Below, piece by piece: positions 54,451 to 63,678 of a DNA stretch of 64,000 nucleotides (the first letter of the stretch is position 1; every line of letters begins with the position of its first letter). Location of the stretch: positions 62,001 to 126,000 of the forward strand of contig NZ_MZMU01000015.1 in the NCBI RefSeq assembly GCF_004123835.1, given 5' to 3'. The translations under genes were made by a program, and so were the position numbers. The notes beneath the pieces were generated by a model that was not told the origin of the DNA, searched no databases, and saw only the letters and a list, made by a program, of their open reading frames with translations. Source of the stretch: Rhizobium leguminosarum (GTDB taxonomy: Bacteria > Pseudomonadota > Alphaproteobacteria > Rhizobiales > Rhizobiaceae).

Positions 54451-55224
54451 ATGCGCATCCTGCTTACGAATGACGACGGCATTCACGCCGAAGGTCTTGC
54501 CGCGCTGGAGCGGATCGCGCGCACGCTGTCCGACGATGTCTGGATCGTGGCGCCGGAGACCGACCAGAGCGGCTTGGCCCATTCGCTGAGCCTCTCCGAA
54601 CCTTTGCGGCTGCGCAAGATTTCCGACAAGCATTTCGCCCTGCGTGGCACGCCGACCGATTGCGTCATCATGGGCATCAGGCAGGTGATGGACATCAAGC
54701 CGGATCTCGTCCTGTCAGGTGTCAATTCAGGCTCGAACGTCGCCGACGACGTGACCTATTCCGGCACGATCGCCGGCGCCATCGAGGGCACGATGCAGGG
54801 CGTGCGCTCCTTCGCGCTGAGTCAGGCCTATCTCTATGAGGACGGTGCACGCATCGTGCCCTGGGAGGTCTGCGAGACGCATGCGCCGGCTCTTCTGGAA
54901 AAGCTGATGGTCCTGGACCTGCCGGAGGGCACGTTCCTCAATCTCAACTTCCCGAACTGCCGTCCCGACGAGGTCGACGGCGCCGAGGTGACCATGCAGG
55001 GCAAGCTCGCCTTCAATCTGCAGGTCGATGCCCGCTCCGACGGCCGGGGGTTTCCCTACTACTGGCTGAAGTTTGGCGAACGCGCCGGCACCTTCGTCGA
55101 AGGCACCGATATTCACGCCCTGAAGCATAATAAGATTTCGGTAACGCCTTTGAAACTGGATCTGACCGATTATTCCGTGACGGACCGCGTGGCGCGGGCC
55201 TTGGGATACGGAGCACAAGCTTGA
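54451..55224 (+). CDS. surE: 5'-nucleotidase SurE
   Basis: A 257-aa SurE-family nucleotidase. The metal-binding motif LLTNDDGIHAEG (Asp-Asp), PETDQSG and VLSGVNSGSNVADDVTYSGT segments are intact. It dephosphorylates nucleoside monophosphates and has a role in stress survival. The gene lies between serS and pcm in the classic alphaproteobacterial order; the stop overlaps the TTG start of pcm. Confidence 0.96.
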   Translation: MRILLTNDDGIHAEGLAALERIARTLSDDVWIVAPETDQSGLAHSLSLSEPLRLRKISDKHFALRGTPTDCVIMGIRQVMDIKPDLVLSGVNSGSNVADDVTYSGTIAGAIEGTMQGVRSFALSQAYLYEDGARIVPWEVCETHAPALLEKLMVLDLPEGTFLNLNFPNCRPDEVDGAEVTMQGKLAFNLQVDARSDGRGFPYYWLKFGERAGTFVEGTDIHALKHNKISVTPLKLDLTDYSVTDRVARALGYGAQA

Positions 55225-55874
55225 CGGCAAGACTGGCGGAGAAGGAGGGCTTTGCTGCGCTCGTCCTCAGATTGCGTGCCGAAGGCATCTCCGACCTCGA
55301 TCTGCTGACGGCGGTCGAGCAGACGCAGCGTTCGTTGTTCGTGCCGCCGCAATTCGCCGACGACGCCTATTCGAGCCGGACCATACCGATCGAATGCGGT
55401 TCCTTCCTCGAAGGCATCGATTTTGCCGTCCGCATCTTGCATCACCTCAAGCTCAAGCCCGGCCAGCGCGTCCTGGAGATCGGCACTGGAAGCGGCTTTA
55501 CCGCCGCCGTGATGGGCCGCCTGGCCGAGCGTGTTCTGTCCATCGACCGCTACAAGACGCTGACATCAGCCGCGCAGCGGCGCATGGAATCGCTTGGTCT
55601 GCGCAGCGTCGTCATCCGCCAAGCCGACGGCAGCGCCGGCATGCAAGGCGAGGGGACCTTCGACCGCATCCTGGTGACGGCCGCCTTCAACGCGATGCCG
55701 CGCTTTTATACCGACCAGCTCGTTTCCGGCGGCTCGATGATCGCGCCGCTGATGATTTCCGACAACGAGTGCCGCATGGTGCGGCTGACGAAAACCGGCA
55801 GCCGTTTCGAGCGCGAGGAACTGTTCGAAGCGCCCTATCTGCCGATCGTTCCGCGTCTTGCCTCGCTGCTGTAG
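55221..55874 (+). CDS. pcm: Protein-L-isoaspartate O-methyltransferase
   Basis: A 217-aa PCMT. N-terminal TARLAEKEGFAALVLRLRAEGISD, RSLFVPPQFADDAYSSRTIPI and the motif I region VLEIGTGSGFTAAVMGRLAERVLSID. Repairs isoaspartyl residues using SAM. TTG start overlapping surE. This is the canonical copy, in the surE-pcm-nlpD block, unlike the second at 32.5 kb. Confidence 0.94.
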   Translation: MTARLAEKEGFAALVLRLRAEGISDLDLLTAVEQTQRSLFVPPQFADDAYSSRTIPIECGSFLEGIDFAVRILHHLKLKPGQRVLEIGTGSGFTAAVMGRLAERVLSIDRYKTLTSAAQRRMESLGLRSVVIRQADGSAGMQGEGTFDRILVTAAFNAMPRFYTDQLVSGGSMIAPLMISDNECRMVRLTKTGSRFEREELFEAPYLPIVPRLASLL

Positions 55875-55925
55875 ACGTGGATGATTTCAAGCCGGATCGG
55901 CCTGAGATTTCCCATCAGAAAAGAG

Positions 55926-55975
55926 CGCGCATGATCTCGTCCGAGAACCGCTGAGACTTTTCGGCATCACGCTCA
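55926..55975. repeat. Mosaic repeat, diverged palindromic module
   Basis: GCGCATGATCTCGTCCGAGAACCG through CTTTTCGGCATCACGCTC, an imperfect palindrome. Its reverse complement resembles the first module of the repeats at 41.3, 58.7 and 63.7 kb (AAAGTG...AGCGGTTnnnGG core), so it looks like a related, more diverged member in the other direction. It lies between pcm and the nlpD-like gene. Confidence 0.5.
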
Positions 55976-56115
55976 GCACACTGCGATTTTTCACCCGTAA
56001 GCTATGGTTATCAACTTCTCAAAAAAATCGCACTGATTCCAGCATCTTAACTGCGTGGTAATACTAACGCGTTTTAATAGACTCACAAATGGTTGCGTTC
56101 TCAGTGGGTCGAGTC

Positions 56116-57717
56116 ATGCGTTTCAGTCTTTCGCCAAAGTTCGGAAAGTCGGCCGGTAATCTTCTGGTTGTTAGCCTGCTGGCAAGTGCCGCAACGGGCT
56201 GCAGTTCCGATGTGACACGGTTTGGTGGCTTGTTTTCCTCCTCCGGGCAGGACCAGATCACCACAAGTTCCATTCCGCGCAGGAATATGAACGGTTCTCA
56301 AGGCGATCCGGTGCCTCGCGGCGATCTCGGCGGTTCGGCCGTTGCCAGCCAGTCGGGCTACGGTGGCGGCAATGACGCGCTGAACCAGCCTTATCCGGCG
56401 CGCCAGGGTTACGATCCGACCCGCACGTCGAGCTCGAGCGCACGTCTCGCTTCCGCGCCGGTTTCGGTGCAGCGTTCCGAGCTGGCCGCGCCGACGGCGG
56501 CGGCACCCTCCCGGCAGCGGGAAAGGGAAGTCGCGCTCGCCCAGCCCTTCCCAACTGCGCCGCAGGCCGAAAAGCCCCGATTGGTGGCGCCGGCTGCGCC
56601 GAAGATGACGCCCGATACGCTGACGACAGGCACGACGCCGAAGGTTTCAGGCTGGTCCGCGACCAATGCTCCGTCAGTGACGTTGCGTCCGGGCGAAAGC
56701 ATCGCCACGCTCTCCAGGCGTTTCGGCGTACCGGAAAAGGAAATCCTGCGCGTCAATGCTCTGAAGACGGCGTCTGCCGCCCAGCCCGGCCAGGCGATCC
56801 TGATCCCGACCTTCAACGGCGGCAATGCCGCCAAGGCGGCATCGCAGGCGGCTGACCTTTCCAAGCCCGGCAAGATGCCGGCGCCGAAGGCGCCTGAGCA
56901 GAACGTCGCCGTCGTTCCGGGCGCCAATTCCGCCCGCGACAAGACGCTGGCGGGTGGCGATGTCACCGGCAAACTTCCCGCTGGCGCCGGCAAGGAGCTG
57001 AAGGCACCTGCCGGCACCTATGTCGTCAAGCAAGGCGATTCCCTGGCAAAGATTGCCAAGGCGACCGGTAGCAATGTCGACGACCTCAAGGCCGCCAACA
57101 ATCTTTCGGCCAGCTCGCTCCGCATCGGTCAGGCTCTGAAGATCCCGAACGGCACCGCCGACAATATCAAGACCGCCTCGATCCCGGCCGAGAAGGTCGA
57201 TCCGAAGCCGACCCAGCCGGCGGCTGCCCAGCAGACGGCTTCCGTTCAGCCCGCGCCCTACAAGGCACCGGCCGCCACTCAGACCGTCGACGAGGTCGAG
57301 AAGAAGTCGGATGTCAGCTCGGCCGCGCCGGAATCGACCGGCATCGGCAAATACCGCTGGCCGGTGCGCGGCCAGGTCATTGCTTCATACGGCGCCAACG
57401 TCAACGGTAACCGCAATGACGGCATCGACATTTCGGTACCGCAGGGCACGCCGATCAAGGCTGCCGAAAACGGCGTCGTCATCTATGCCGGCAACGGCCT
57501 GAAGGAGCTCGGCAACACGGTTCTCGTCCGTCACGACGACGGCACCGTCACCGTCTACGGCAATGCCGATACGCTGAGCGTCGCCCGCGGCCAGAAGATC
57601 CAGCGCGGCCAAACCGTCGCCGTCTCCGGCATGAGCGGCGACGTCAAGCAGCCGCAGGTCCATTTCGAGGTGCGCAAGGATGCGTCCCCGGTCAACCCGA
57701 TGACTTTCCTGGAATAG
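56116..57717 (+). CDS. NlpD/DipM-like lipoprotein, LysM plus degenerate M23
   Basis: A 533-aa lipoprotein candidate: signal with lipobox SAATGC (Cys28), a long disordered Ser/Ala/Pro region, two LysM domains (about 190-235, LRPGESIATLSRRFGVPEKEI; and about 300-345, TYVVKQGDSLAKIAKATGSNV) and a C-terminal M23 domain (about 410-530). The first Zn ligand His of M23 appears as Asn (NRNDGIDISV) and only HFEVR of the final HxH remains, so the domain is probably inactive, as in E. coli NlpD. Such proteins activate cell-wall amidases at division. Start ATG at 56116 (MRFSLSPKF). Confidence 0.88.
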   Translation: MRFSLSPKFGKSAGNLLVVSLLASAATGCSSDVTRFGGLFSSSGQDQITTSSIPRRNMNGSQGDPVPRGDLGGSAVASQSGYGGGNDALNQPYPARQGYDPTRTSSSSARLASAPVSVQRSELAAPTAAAPSRQREREVALAQPFPTAPQAEKPRLVAPAAPKMTPDTLTTGTTPKVSGWSATNAPSVTLRPGESIATLSRRFGVPEKEILRVNALKTASAAQPGQAILIPTFNGGNAAKAASQAADLSKPGKMPAPKAPEQNVAVVPGANSARDKTLAGGDVTGKLPAGAGKELKAPAGTYVVKQGDSLAKIAKATGSNVDDLKAANNLSASSLRIGQALKIPNGTADNIKTASIPAEKVDPKPTQPAAAQQTASVQPAPYKAPAATQTVDEVEKKSDVSSAAPESTGIGKYRWPVRGQVIASYGANVNGNRNDGIDISVPQGTPIKAAENGVVIYAGNGLKELGNTVLVRHDDGTVTVYGNADTLSVARGQKIQRGQTVAVSGMSGDVKQPQVHFEVRKDASPVNPMTFLE

Positions 57718-57738
57718 GTACTGCGTACCAGGAAACGC

Positions 57739-57766
57739 AAAAGCCCGGCCACCAGCCGGGCTTTTG
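57739..57766. terminator. Bidirectional terminator
   Basis: AAAAGCCCGGC-CACCA-GCCGGGCTTTT, symmetrical with A and T tracts. It separates the nlpD-like gene from the convergent DUF815 ATPase gene and can end both. Confidence 0.92.
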
Positions 57767-57771
57767 TCATT

Positions 57772-58644
57772 TTATGCCCGGTCGATGTGAACCCGCATGC
57801 GTCCGGCCAGGTCCTGAATATACTGCCAGGCGACACGGCCGGAGCGTGCGCCGCGCGTCGTTGCCCATTCCAGTGCTTCGGCATGCATCTTGTCGCGTTC
57901 GAGCCCGAGCTTGAAGTGATCGGCATAGCCGTCGATCATGCCGAGATAATCCTCCTGGCTGCATTTGTGGAAGCCGAGCCAGAGGCCGAAGCGGTCGGAA
58001 AGCGAAACCTTCTCCTCGACCGCCTCCGACGGATTGATCGCCGTCGACTGCTCGTTTTCCATCATGTGGCGCGGCAGGAGATGGCGCCGGTTGGAGGTGG
58101 CATATAAGAGCACATTGTCCGGCCGCCCTTCGACGCCGCCGTCGAGTGCCGCCTTCAGCGACTTGTAGGCGGTGTCGTCGTGATCGAAGGAGAGATCGTC
58201 GCAGAAGACGATGACGCGGTACGGCGTGGCCTTCAAGAGGTCGAGCAGATTGGGAAGGCTGGCGATATCCTCACGATGGACTTCGACCAGTTTCAGCGAG
58301 GCGCTGTTTTCGCGTCGGACATCCTCGTGCACGGCCTTGACCAGTGAGGATTTGCCCATGCCGCGCGCGCCCCAGAGCAGCACATTGTTGGCGGCATACC
58401 CGTCGGCGAAACGCACCGTATTCTCATGCAGGATGTCGCGCACGTGATCGACGCCGCGGATGAGCGTCAACGCCACCCGGTTCGGCCTCTTGACCGGCTG
58501 CAGATGCTGGCGCAGTGGCGCCCAGACGAAACAGTCGGCAGCATCCCAGTCGTTGAGGGCGGGTGCCGGTCCGGCAAGACGCTCGACGGCGTCTGCGAGC
58601 CGTTTCAGCTCGGCAAGCAGGGCTGTGTTGATTTCCTCGGTCAT
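57772..58644 (-). CDS. DUF815 AAA+ ATPase
   Basis: A 290-aa AAA+ ATPase of the DUF815 (YcjX-unrelated, MoxR-independent) family. Walker A GARGMGKSSLVKAV (about 93-106), Walker B VIVFCDDLSF, and the C-terminal lid with GDFGL-like SDRFGLWLGFHKCSQEDYLGMIDGYADHF. The molecular role is not defined. The gene is convergent with nlpD and its upstream region ends in a mosaic repeat. Confidence 0.88.
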   Translation of the reverse strand: MTEEINTALLAELKRLADAVERLAGPAPALNDWDAADCFVWAPLRQHLQPVKRPNRVALTLIRGVDHVRDILHENTVRFADGYAANNVLLWGARGMGKSSLVKAVHEDVRRENSASLKLVEVHREDIASLPNLLDLLKATPYRVIVFCDDLSFDHDDTAYKSLKAALDGGVEGRPDNVLLYATSNRRHLLPRHMMENEQSTAINPSEAVEEKVSLSDRFGLWLGFHKCSQEDYLGMIDGYADHFKLGLERDKMHAEALEWATTRGARSGRVAWQYIQDLAGRMRVHIDRA

Positions 58645-58698
58645 CGGTGGCCTCCTGATTTCTCACTGCGGCAATCCGCTTCGATCTTTCGATGCCGC

Positions 58699-58806
58699 TA
58701 ATGCATGTCGCCCGGACGTGTGGAGCGGTTCCGGGATAACGACATGCTTGAAAACAAAAGAGCTAAAGCGCGTCACATCAATCAAGTTCGATGCGACGCG
58801 CTTTAG
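58699..58806 (+). repeat. Rhizobial mosaic repeat, copy 2
   Basis: Same two-module layout as at 41289-41398: TGCATGTCGCCCGGACGTG...ATAACGACATGC, then AAAGCGCGTCACATC...GATGCGACGCGCTTT. Direct orientation on the plus strand. Located between the DUF815 gene start and yajC. Confidence 0.8.
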
Positions 58807-58954
58807 CATGGCGTTTTGACGGCGGAAAGGTTATGAGGCAGCGGAATCGGTACTGTTTCCGGCTGTTTCTGTTGCATTCATCGAAGCCGTAACTATAGTC
58901 CGGCAACCTGAAAAGAGAGGCGGAGTTCCGCCGCCCAAGCCTGAGGAGTTTAGC

Positions 58955-59302
58955 ATGTTCATCACCCCGGCATTCGCCCAGAGCGCGACCGATACCGCAA
59001 CGGGATTCGGCGGCTCCGGTTTCGAAATGATCATCCTGTTCGTGCCGCTGATGGTCGTCTGGTACTTCCTGCTGATCCGTCCGCAGCGCGCACAGGCAAA
59101 AAAGCGTGAGGAGACCCTGAAGGCGATCCGTCGCGGCGATCAGGTCGTCACTGGCGGCGGTCTCGTCGGCAAGGTCACCAAGGTCATCGACGAAAAGGAA
59201 GTCGAAGTCGAGATCGCTGACGGCGTGCGCGTGCGCATTGTCCGCAGCGGCATCTCCGAAATTCGCGTCAAGGGTGAACCGGTCAAGGCCGACGCGGCGT
59301 AA
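58955..59302 (+). CDS. yajC: Preprotein translocase accessory subunit YajC
   Basis: A 115-aa YajC: one helix (EMIILFVPLMVVWYFLLIRPQRAQ) and the conserved basic stretch KKREETLKAIRRGDQVVTGGGLVGKVTKV. Associates with SecDF-YidC in the inner membrane. AGGAG precedes the ATG. Followed at 45 bp by the fused secDF gene. Confidence 0.97.
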   Translation: MFITPAFAQSATDTATGFGGSGFEMIILFVPLMVVWYFLLIRPQRAQAKKREETLKAIRRGDQVVTGGGLVGKVTKVIDEKEVEVEIADGVRVRIVRSGISEIRVKGEPVKADAA

Positions 59303-59347
59303 CAAGCGATAACGGCAGGACCGCCGGATCGGAAGATCGTCGAGAGA

Positions 59348-61888
59348 ATGTTGCATTTTTCCCGCTGGAAAACACTTCTGATTTGGCTGGCCGCGTTTGC
59401 GGCCATCGTCATCGCTGCGCCCAATCTGCTGACTGAGGCGCAGCGATCCTCCCTGCCGGACTGGTTGCGGCACGACCGCGTAGTGCTTGGTCTCGACCTA
59501 CAGGGCGGCTCGCATATCGTTCTGAAGGTCGAGCGTTCCGATATCGTCAGGGGCCGCCTGGAAGAGGTGGTCGCCAATGTGCGCAACGCGCTGCGCGGCG
59601 CCGGCATCCGCTATACCGGGCTGACCGGCAATGACCAGACCGTCACCGTACGGATCACCGATGCGGCCCAGACACAGGCGGCGGTCGATCTCCTGAAGCC
59701 TTTGACGACGGCTGGCGGACATTCGGGACCTGAGGTCGCGCTGCAGCAGGGCGACCAGGGGCAGCTCTCGCTGCAGATTTCCGACGCCGGCATTACTGCT
59801 GACGTCGCTTCCGCCCGGACCCGCTCGCTCGATATCGTTGGCCGCCGCATCGCCGGATTCGGCTATGATAATCTCCTCGTTCGCCCCGATGGCGCCGACC
59901 GGATCGTCGTACAGGTGCTGGGATCGGTCGATGCTGAGCGGCTGAAGAACATCCTCAACCAGCCGGCCAAGCTTTCCTTTCATCTGATCGACGAAAGCAT
60001 GTCGGGGCAGGAGGCGTTGAACGGCCGCTGGCCGGCGACATCGCAGGTGCTCTATTCGCTTGACGATCCGCCGGTGCCGTACCTCGTCGACCGCACGGCT
60101 TTCATCACCGGCAGCAACATGGTCGATATCGAGCCTGTCGTCGATCCACAGACGCAGGACACCGCGATCGCCTATCGTCTCGATGCCGAAGGCACGCAGC
60201 GGCTGGCGCAGGCGACAGGGCGGAATATCGGCAAGCACCTTGCCATCGTCTTCGACGACCAAGTGATGTCGGCGCCAAGCATCGATGCGGCGATCACCGG
60301 CGGCGAGGGCCGGATTTCGGCAAACTTCTCCGAGGATGGCGTCCGCGACCTTGCGATCATGCTGCGGGCCGGCGCCCTGCCGGCGACGCTGACCAGCGTT
60401 GAGGAACGCAGCATCAGCCCGAGATTCGGCGCCGATTCCATCTTCAACGGCCTCGTTGCCGGCCTCGTCGCCGTCGTACTGGTCGCGGCGCTGATGATCG
60501 CGCTCTATCGCATCCTCGGCCTCATCGCCGTCGCATCGCTCTTCCTCAACCTGATCCTCATCGTCGCGGTGCTCAGCCTTATCGGCGCGACGCTGACCTT
60601 GCCGGGGATTGCCGGTATCGTGCTGATCGTCGGCATGGCGGTCGATTCGAACGTTCTGATCTATGAGCGAATCCGTGAAGAGGAAAAAACCACCCATTCC
60701 TTTGCGGAGGCCGTCGGTCGCGGTTTCTCGCGCGCATTCGCAACGATCGTCGACGCCAATGTGACGATCTTCATTGCCGCCATCATCCTCTTCTTCCTCG
60801 GCAGCGAATCCATCCGCGGTTTCGCGGTAACACTTGCGGTCGGCATCCTGACGACCGTTTTCACGGCATTCACGCTGACGCGCTCGATCGTTGCTGTCTG
60901 GTTGAGAAGGCGCCACCCCCGGCATCTGCCGAAGAGCGTACTGACCCATCTTTTCGAACACGCCAATATCCGCTTCATGGGGATCCGCCGTTATGTCTTT
61001 ACGGCGTCGGCGGTCATCTCGCTGATCGCCATGGCCGCCTTTGCCACCGTCGGCCTGCATCTCGGCATTGATTTCACCGGCGGCTCGCTCATCGAGGTGA
61101 CGGCAAAGCAGGGCAGTGCCGACATTGCCGATCTCCACGCGCGCCTCAATGATCTCAATCTCGGCGATGTCAGTGTCGAGCGTACGGGCGGGCCGGCGAA
61201 TGCGCGGATCCGCATCGCTTCCCAGGGCGGCGGCGAAAATGCGGAGCAGTCGGCGGCGACGCTGGTGCGCGGCGAGCTCCAGGAAGATTATGACTTTCGC
61301 CGCGTCGAGGTCGTCGGTCCCGCCATCTCGGGCGAATTGACGATGATGGCGACGCTCGGCATGCTTGCGGCACTTGCGGCTATCCTGATCTACATCTGGA
61401 TCCGCTTCGAATGGCAGTTCGCGGTCGGCGCCATCATTGCCACGCTGCACGATGTCATCATCATGCTCGGTCTCTTCGTCCTCACCGGCATCGAGTTCAA
61501 CCTGACGAGCGTCGCCGCCGTGCTGACCATCGTCGGTTATTCCCTGAACGATACGGTCGTGATCTACGACCGAATGCGCGAAAATCTCAAGCGATACAAG
61601 AAGATGCCGCTGCCGATCCTGATCGATGCGTCGATCAATCAGACGCTGTCGCGCACCGTTCTGACCGCGGCGACGACGATGATCGCCTTGCTGGCGCTCT
61701 TTCTTTTCGGCGGGGAAGTCATCCGTTCCTTCACCTTTGCGATGCTCTTCGGCGTCGCTCTCGGCACCTTCTCTTCGATCTATATCGCCGCTCCTGTCTT
61801 GATCGTCTTCCGACTACGGCCGGAGGCTCCCGACGGGGAAGAGAGCAACAAGACGGGTGCTGGTGTAAAATCCGGCACGGTGGTTTGA
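59348..61888 (+). CDS. secDF: SecD-SecF fusion
   Basis: An 846-aa fused SecDF, as is common in rhizobia and Gram-positives. SecD half: LGLDLQGGSHIVL, P1 domain, EERSISPRFGADSI and helices with GMAVDSNVLIYERIREE. SecF half from about 540: IDFTGGSLIEV, and VGYSLNDTVVIYDRMREN. Uses proton motive force to help release proteins at the periplasmic face of SecYEG. Just 4 bp before the next gene. Confidence 0.97.
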   Translation: MLHFSRWKTLLIWLAAFAAIVIAAPNLLTEAQRSSLPDWLRHDRVVLGLDLQGGSHIVLKVERSDIVRGRLEEVVANVRNALRGAGIRYTGLTGNDQTVTVRITDAAQTQAAVDLLKPLTTAGGHSGPEVALQQGDQGQLSLQISDAGITADVASARTRSLDIVGRRIAGFGYDNLLVRPDGADRIVVQVLGSVDAERLKNILNQPAKLSFHLIDESMSGQEALNGRWPATSQVLYSLDDPPVPYLVDRTAFITGSNMVDIEPVVDPQTQDTAIAYRLDAEGTQRLAQATGRNIGKHLAIVFDDQVMSAPSIDAAITGGEGRISANFSEDGVRDLAIMLRAGALPATLTSVEERSISPRFGADSIFNGLVAGLVAVVLVAALMIALYRILGLIAVASLFLNLILIVAVLSLIGATLTLPGIAGIVLIVGMAVDSNVLIYERIREEEKTTHSFAEAVGRGFSRAFATIVDANVTIFIAAIILFFLGSESIRGFAVTLAVGILTTVFTAFTLTRSIVAVWLRRRHPRHLPKSVLTHLFEHANIRFMGIRRYVFTASAVISLIAMAAFATVGLHLGIDFTGGSLIEVTAKQGSADIADLHARLNDLNLGDVSVERTGGPANARIRIASQGGGENAEQSAATLVRGELQEDYDFRRVEVVGPAISGELTMMATLGMLAALAAILIYIWIRFEWQFAVGAIIATLHDVIIMLGLFVLTGIEFNLTSVAAVLTIVGYSLNDTVVIYDRMRENLKRYKKMPLPILIDASINQTLSRTVLTAATTMIALLALFLFGGEVIRSFTFAMLFGVALGTFSSIYIAAPVLIVFRLRPEAPDGEESNKTGAGVKSGTVV

Positions 61889-61892
61889 AAAC

Positions 61893-62279
61893 ATGGCAAA
61901 AGGCATAGAAATCCGCGCCGCGCATTTCCCCGGGCGCGCTCCGATCGATGCTTACGGCAATGGCGGCTTTCGTTTTGCCGACATGTCGCATCGCGGCTCG
62001 ATCCTTTGCCTGCCCTCCGGCATTCATGGCTGGGACATGGACATGTCGAAACCGCTGTCGCCCGAAAATTTTCGTCGGGTGCTGGATGAGGCCGCCGATA
62101 TCGAGGTTCTGCTCGTCGGTACCGGAACCGAGCTTCGCCGTCTGCCCGAGGAATTGAGGCTGGCGCTGAAGTCGCGCGGCATCTCCTCCGATCCGATGAG
62201 CACCGGGGCTGCAGTGCGCACCTTCAACATCATGCTCGCCGAGCAACGTGCCGTCGCCGCGGCGTTGATTGCGGTCTGA
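61893..62279 (+). CDS. Mth938-domain protein, NDUFAF3 homologue
   Basis: A 128-aa Mth938/DUF498 protein (GIEIRAAHFPGRAPIDAYGNGGFRFADMSHRGSILCLPSGIHGW, LLVGTGTELRRLP). The eukaryotic relative is NDUFAF3, a complex I assembly factor. Its position directly after secDF, and before an NDUFAF6-like gene, is the gene order noted in alphaproteobacteria. Overlap/spacing to secDF is 4 bp and to the next gene 2 bp, so it is an operon member. Confidence 0.85.
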   Translation: MAKGIEIRAAHFPGRAPIDAYGNGGFRFADMSHRGSILCLPSGIHGWDMDMSKPLSPENFRRVLDEAADIEVLLVGTGTELRRLPEELRLALKSRGISSDPMSTGAAVRTFNIMLAEQRAVAAALIAV

Positions 62280-62281
62280 CG

Positions 62282-63139
62282 ATGACTGAAGCGCATATTG
62301 CGACCAACCAGGACATCTGCCTGGCGATGCTGCGTGACAGCGACCGCGACCGCTATCTCGCCTGTCTGCTGTCGCCGGAGGAAAAGCGCGGCGCGCTCGC
62401 AGCTCTTTACGCCTTCAATGCCGAGCTTGCCCGCATCCGCGATCTCGTCCACGAGCCGTTGCCCGGTGAGGTGCGGCTGCAATATTGGCACGATCTTCTG
62501 GAAGGCAGCGCACACGGCTCGACGGCGGCCAATCCCGTCGCCGCAGCGCTTCTGATCGCCATCGAAACGCACCGCCTGCCGCGCAAGACGCTGATCGACA
62601 TGATCGAGGCCCGTACCTTCGATCTCTATGACGACCCCATGGAGACACGTCTTTCGCTTGAAGGCTATGCCGGCGAAACGGCATCGGCGCTGATCCAGCT
62701 CGCAAGCCTGGTGCTTTCGCCGGAGGAGGCCGCACGCTCGGCCGACGCCGCCGGCCATGCCGGCGTCGCCCAGGCGGTCGCCGGGCTGTTGCTGTTAATG
62801 CCGCTGCATCGCCGCCGCGGCCAGGTCTATATTCCGCTGCAGATCCTGTCCGCCACCGGTCTCGACCGCGATGCCTTCCTCACCGGCGAAGACAGGCCGC
62901 GCATCTCTGCCGCCATCGAGGCTTTCGCCGGCCTCGGTCGCGAACATCTGGCAAAGGCGAGGGCGGCGGGGCCGATTGCGCCGGCTGTCTTTCCAGCCTT
63001 CCTGCCGGCGACGCTTGCCGAACCGGTGCTCGTCAAGGCGCAGAAACGCGGCGCCTTGCTGCTCGACCGGTCGCTGCAGCCGCCGCAGTGGCGCCGCCAG
63101 CTGCGGATGGGGCTGGCTGCAGCACGCCGAAAAATCTGA
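62282..63139 (+). CDS. Squalene/phytoene-synthase-like protein, NDUFAF6 homologue
   Basis: A 285-aa all-helical isoprenoid-synthase-fold protein. The DxxxD metal motifs of true phytoene synthases are not present (RIRDLVHEPLPGEVRLQYWHD, and EARTFDLYDDPMETR in place of the first and second), so it may lack prenyl transferase activity. This matches NDUFAF6, a complex I assembly protein. The partner is the NDUFAF3-like gene just upstream. Genuine squalene synthesis is not supported by context. Confidence 0.82.
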   Translation: MTEAHIATNQDICLAMLRDSDRDRYLACLLSPEEKRGALAALYAFNAELARIRDLVHEPLPGEVRLQYWHDLLEGSAHGSTAANPVAAALLIAIETHRLPRKTLIDMIEARTFDLYDDPMETRLSLEGYAGETASALIQLASLVLSPEEAARSADAAGHAGVAQAVAGLLLLMPLHRRRGQVYIPLQILSATGLDRDAFLTGEDRPRISAAIEAFAGLGREHLAKARAAGPIAPAVFPAFLPATLAEPVLVKAQKRGALLLDRSLQPPQWRRQLRMGLAAARRKI

Positions 63140-63210
63140 TATCGGTCAAATTCGCGCAAGTCTCGCGCGTTACAAGGCTTCCACCGCTACCCTTTGAACG
63201 GAGACTCGGC

Positions 63211-63678
63211 GTGGGCATTATCGTCTGGTGCGTTCTTTTCGCCATCGTCATTTTCTTTGCTTTCGTGGCAACGCGGATGGCCGCGCAAAACAAGGAAGAT
63301 GGCCTGCATGACACGGGCCTCGCCATCATCGAATTCGGCCGCGCCTTTCCGAACGAGGCGATCCGTCAGTTGCAGGCGACGGAAAATGGCCAGGCCGTTT
63401 TTGTGCGCCTGCACGACAACAAGGCCGGCTTCATGCGCAACATGTCGCGCCATTTCTCCTGCCACCTGATCGAGCCGGGTCGGGTGCGCGTCGTCGGCTC
63501 GGAAACGGGCAGGGGACTGCTGATCGATTTTCTCGAGGCACCTCATCACAACGGCGATTTCGAATTCGCTTCCGCCAAGGAGGCCTCGGAGGTTTCGCTC
63601 TGGCTGCTCGGCAATTATATCGCCGAGCCGGATAAGGACCTGCCGTCCGGCAATATTTCGGCGGCAAACAAGCAGTAA
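63211..63678 (+). CDS. Membrane-anchored hypothetical protein
   Basis: A 155-aa protein with an N-terminal helix (VGIIVWCVLFAIVIFFAFVATRMA) and a soluble domain beginning AAQNKEDGLHDTGLAIIEFGRAFP. It contains a Cys (RHFSCHLIEPGRVRV) and no recognised domain. The start at GTG 63211 with GGAG 7 nt upstream is preferred over ATG at 63088, which would lie within the preceding gene. Follows the NDUFAF6-like gene and may be cotranscribed. Confidence 0.8.
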   Translation: MGIIVWCVLFAIVIFFAFVATRMAAQNKEDGLHDTGLAIIEFGRAFPNEAIRQLQATENGQAVFVRLHDNKAGFMRNMSRHFSCHLIEPGRVRVVGSETGRGLLIDFLEAPHHNGDFEFASAKEASEVSLWLLGNYIAEPDKDLPSGNISAANKQ

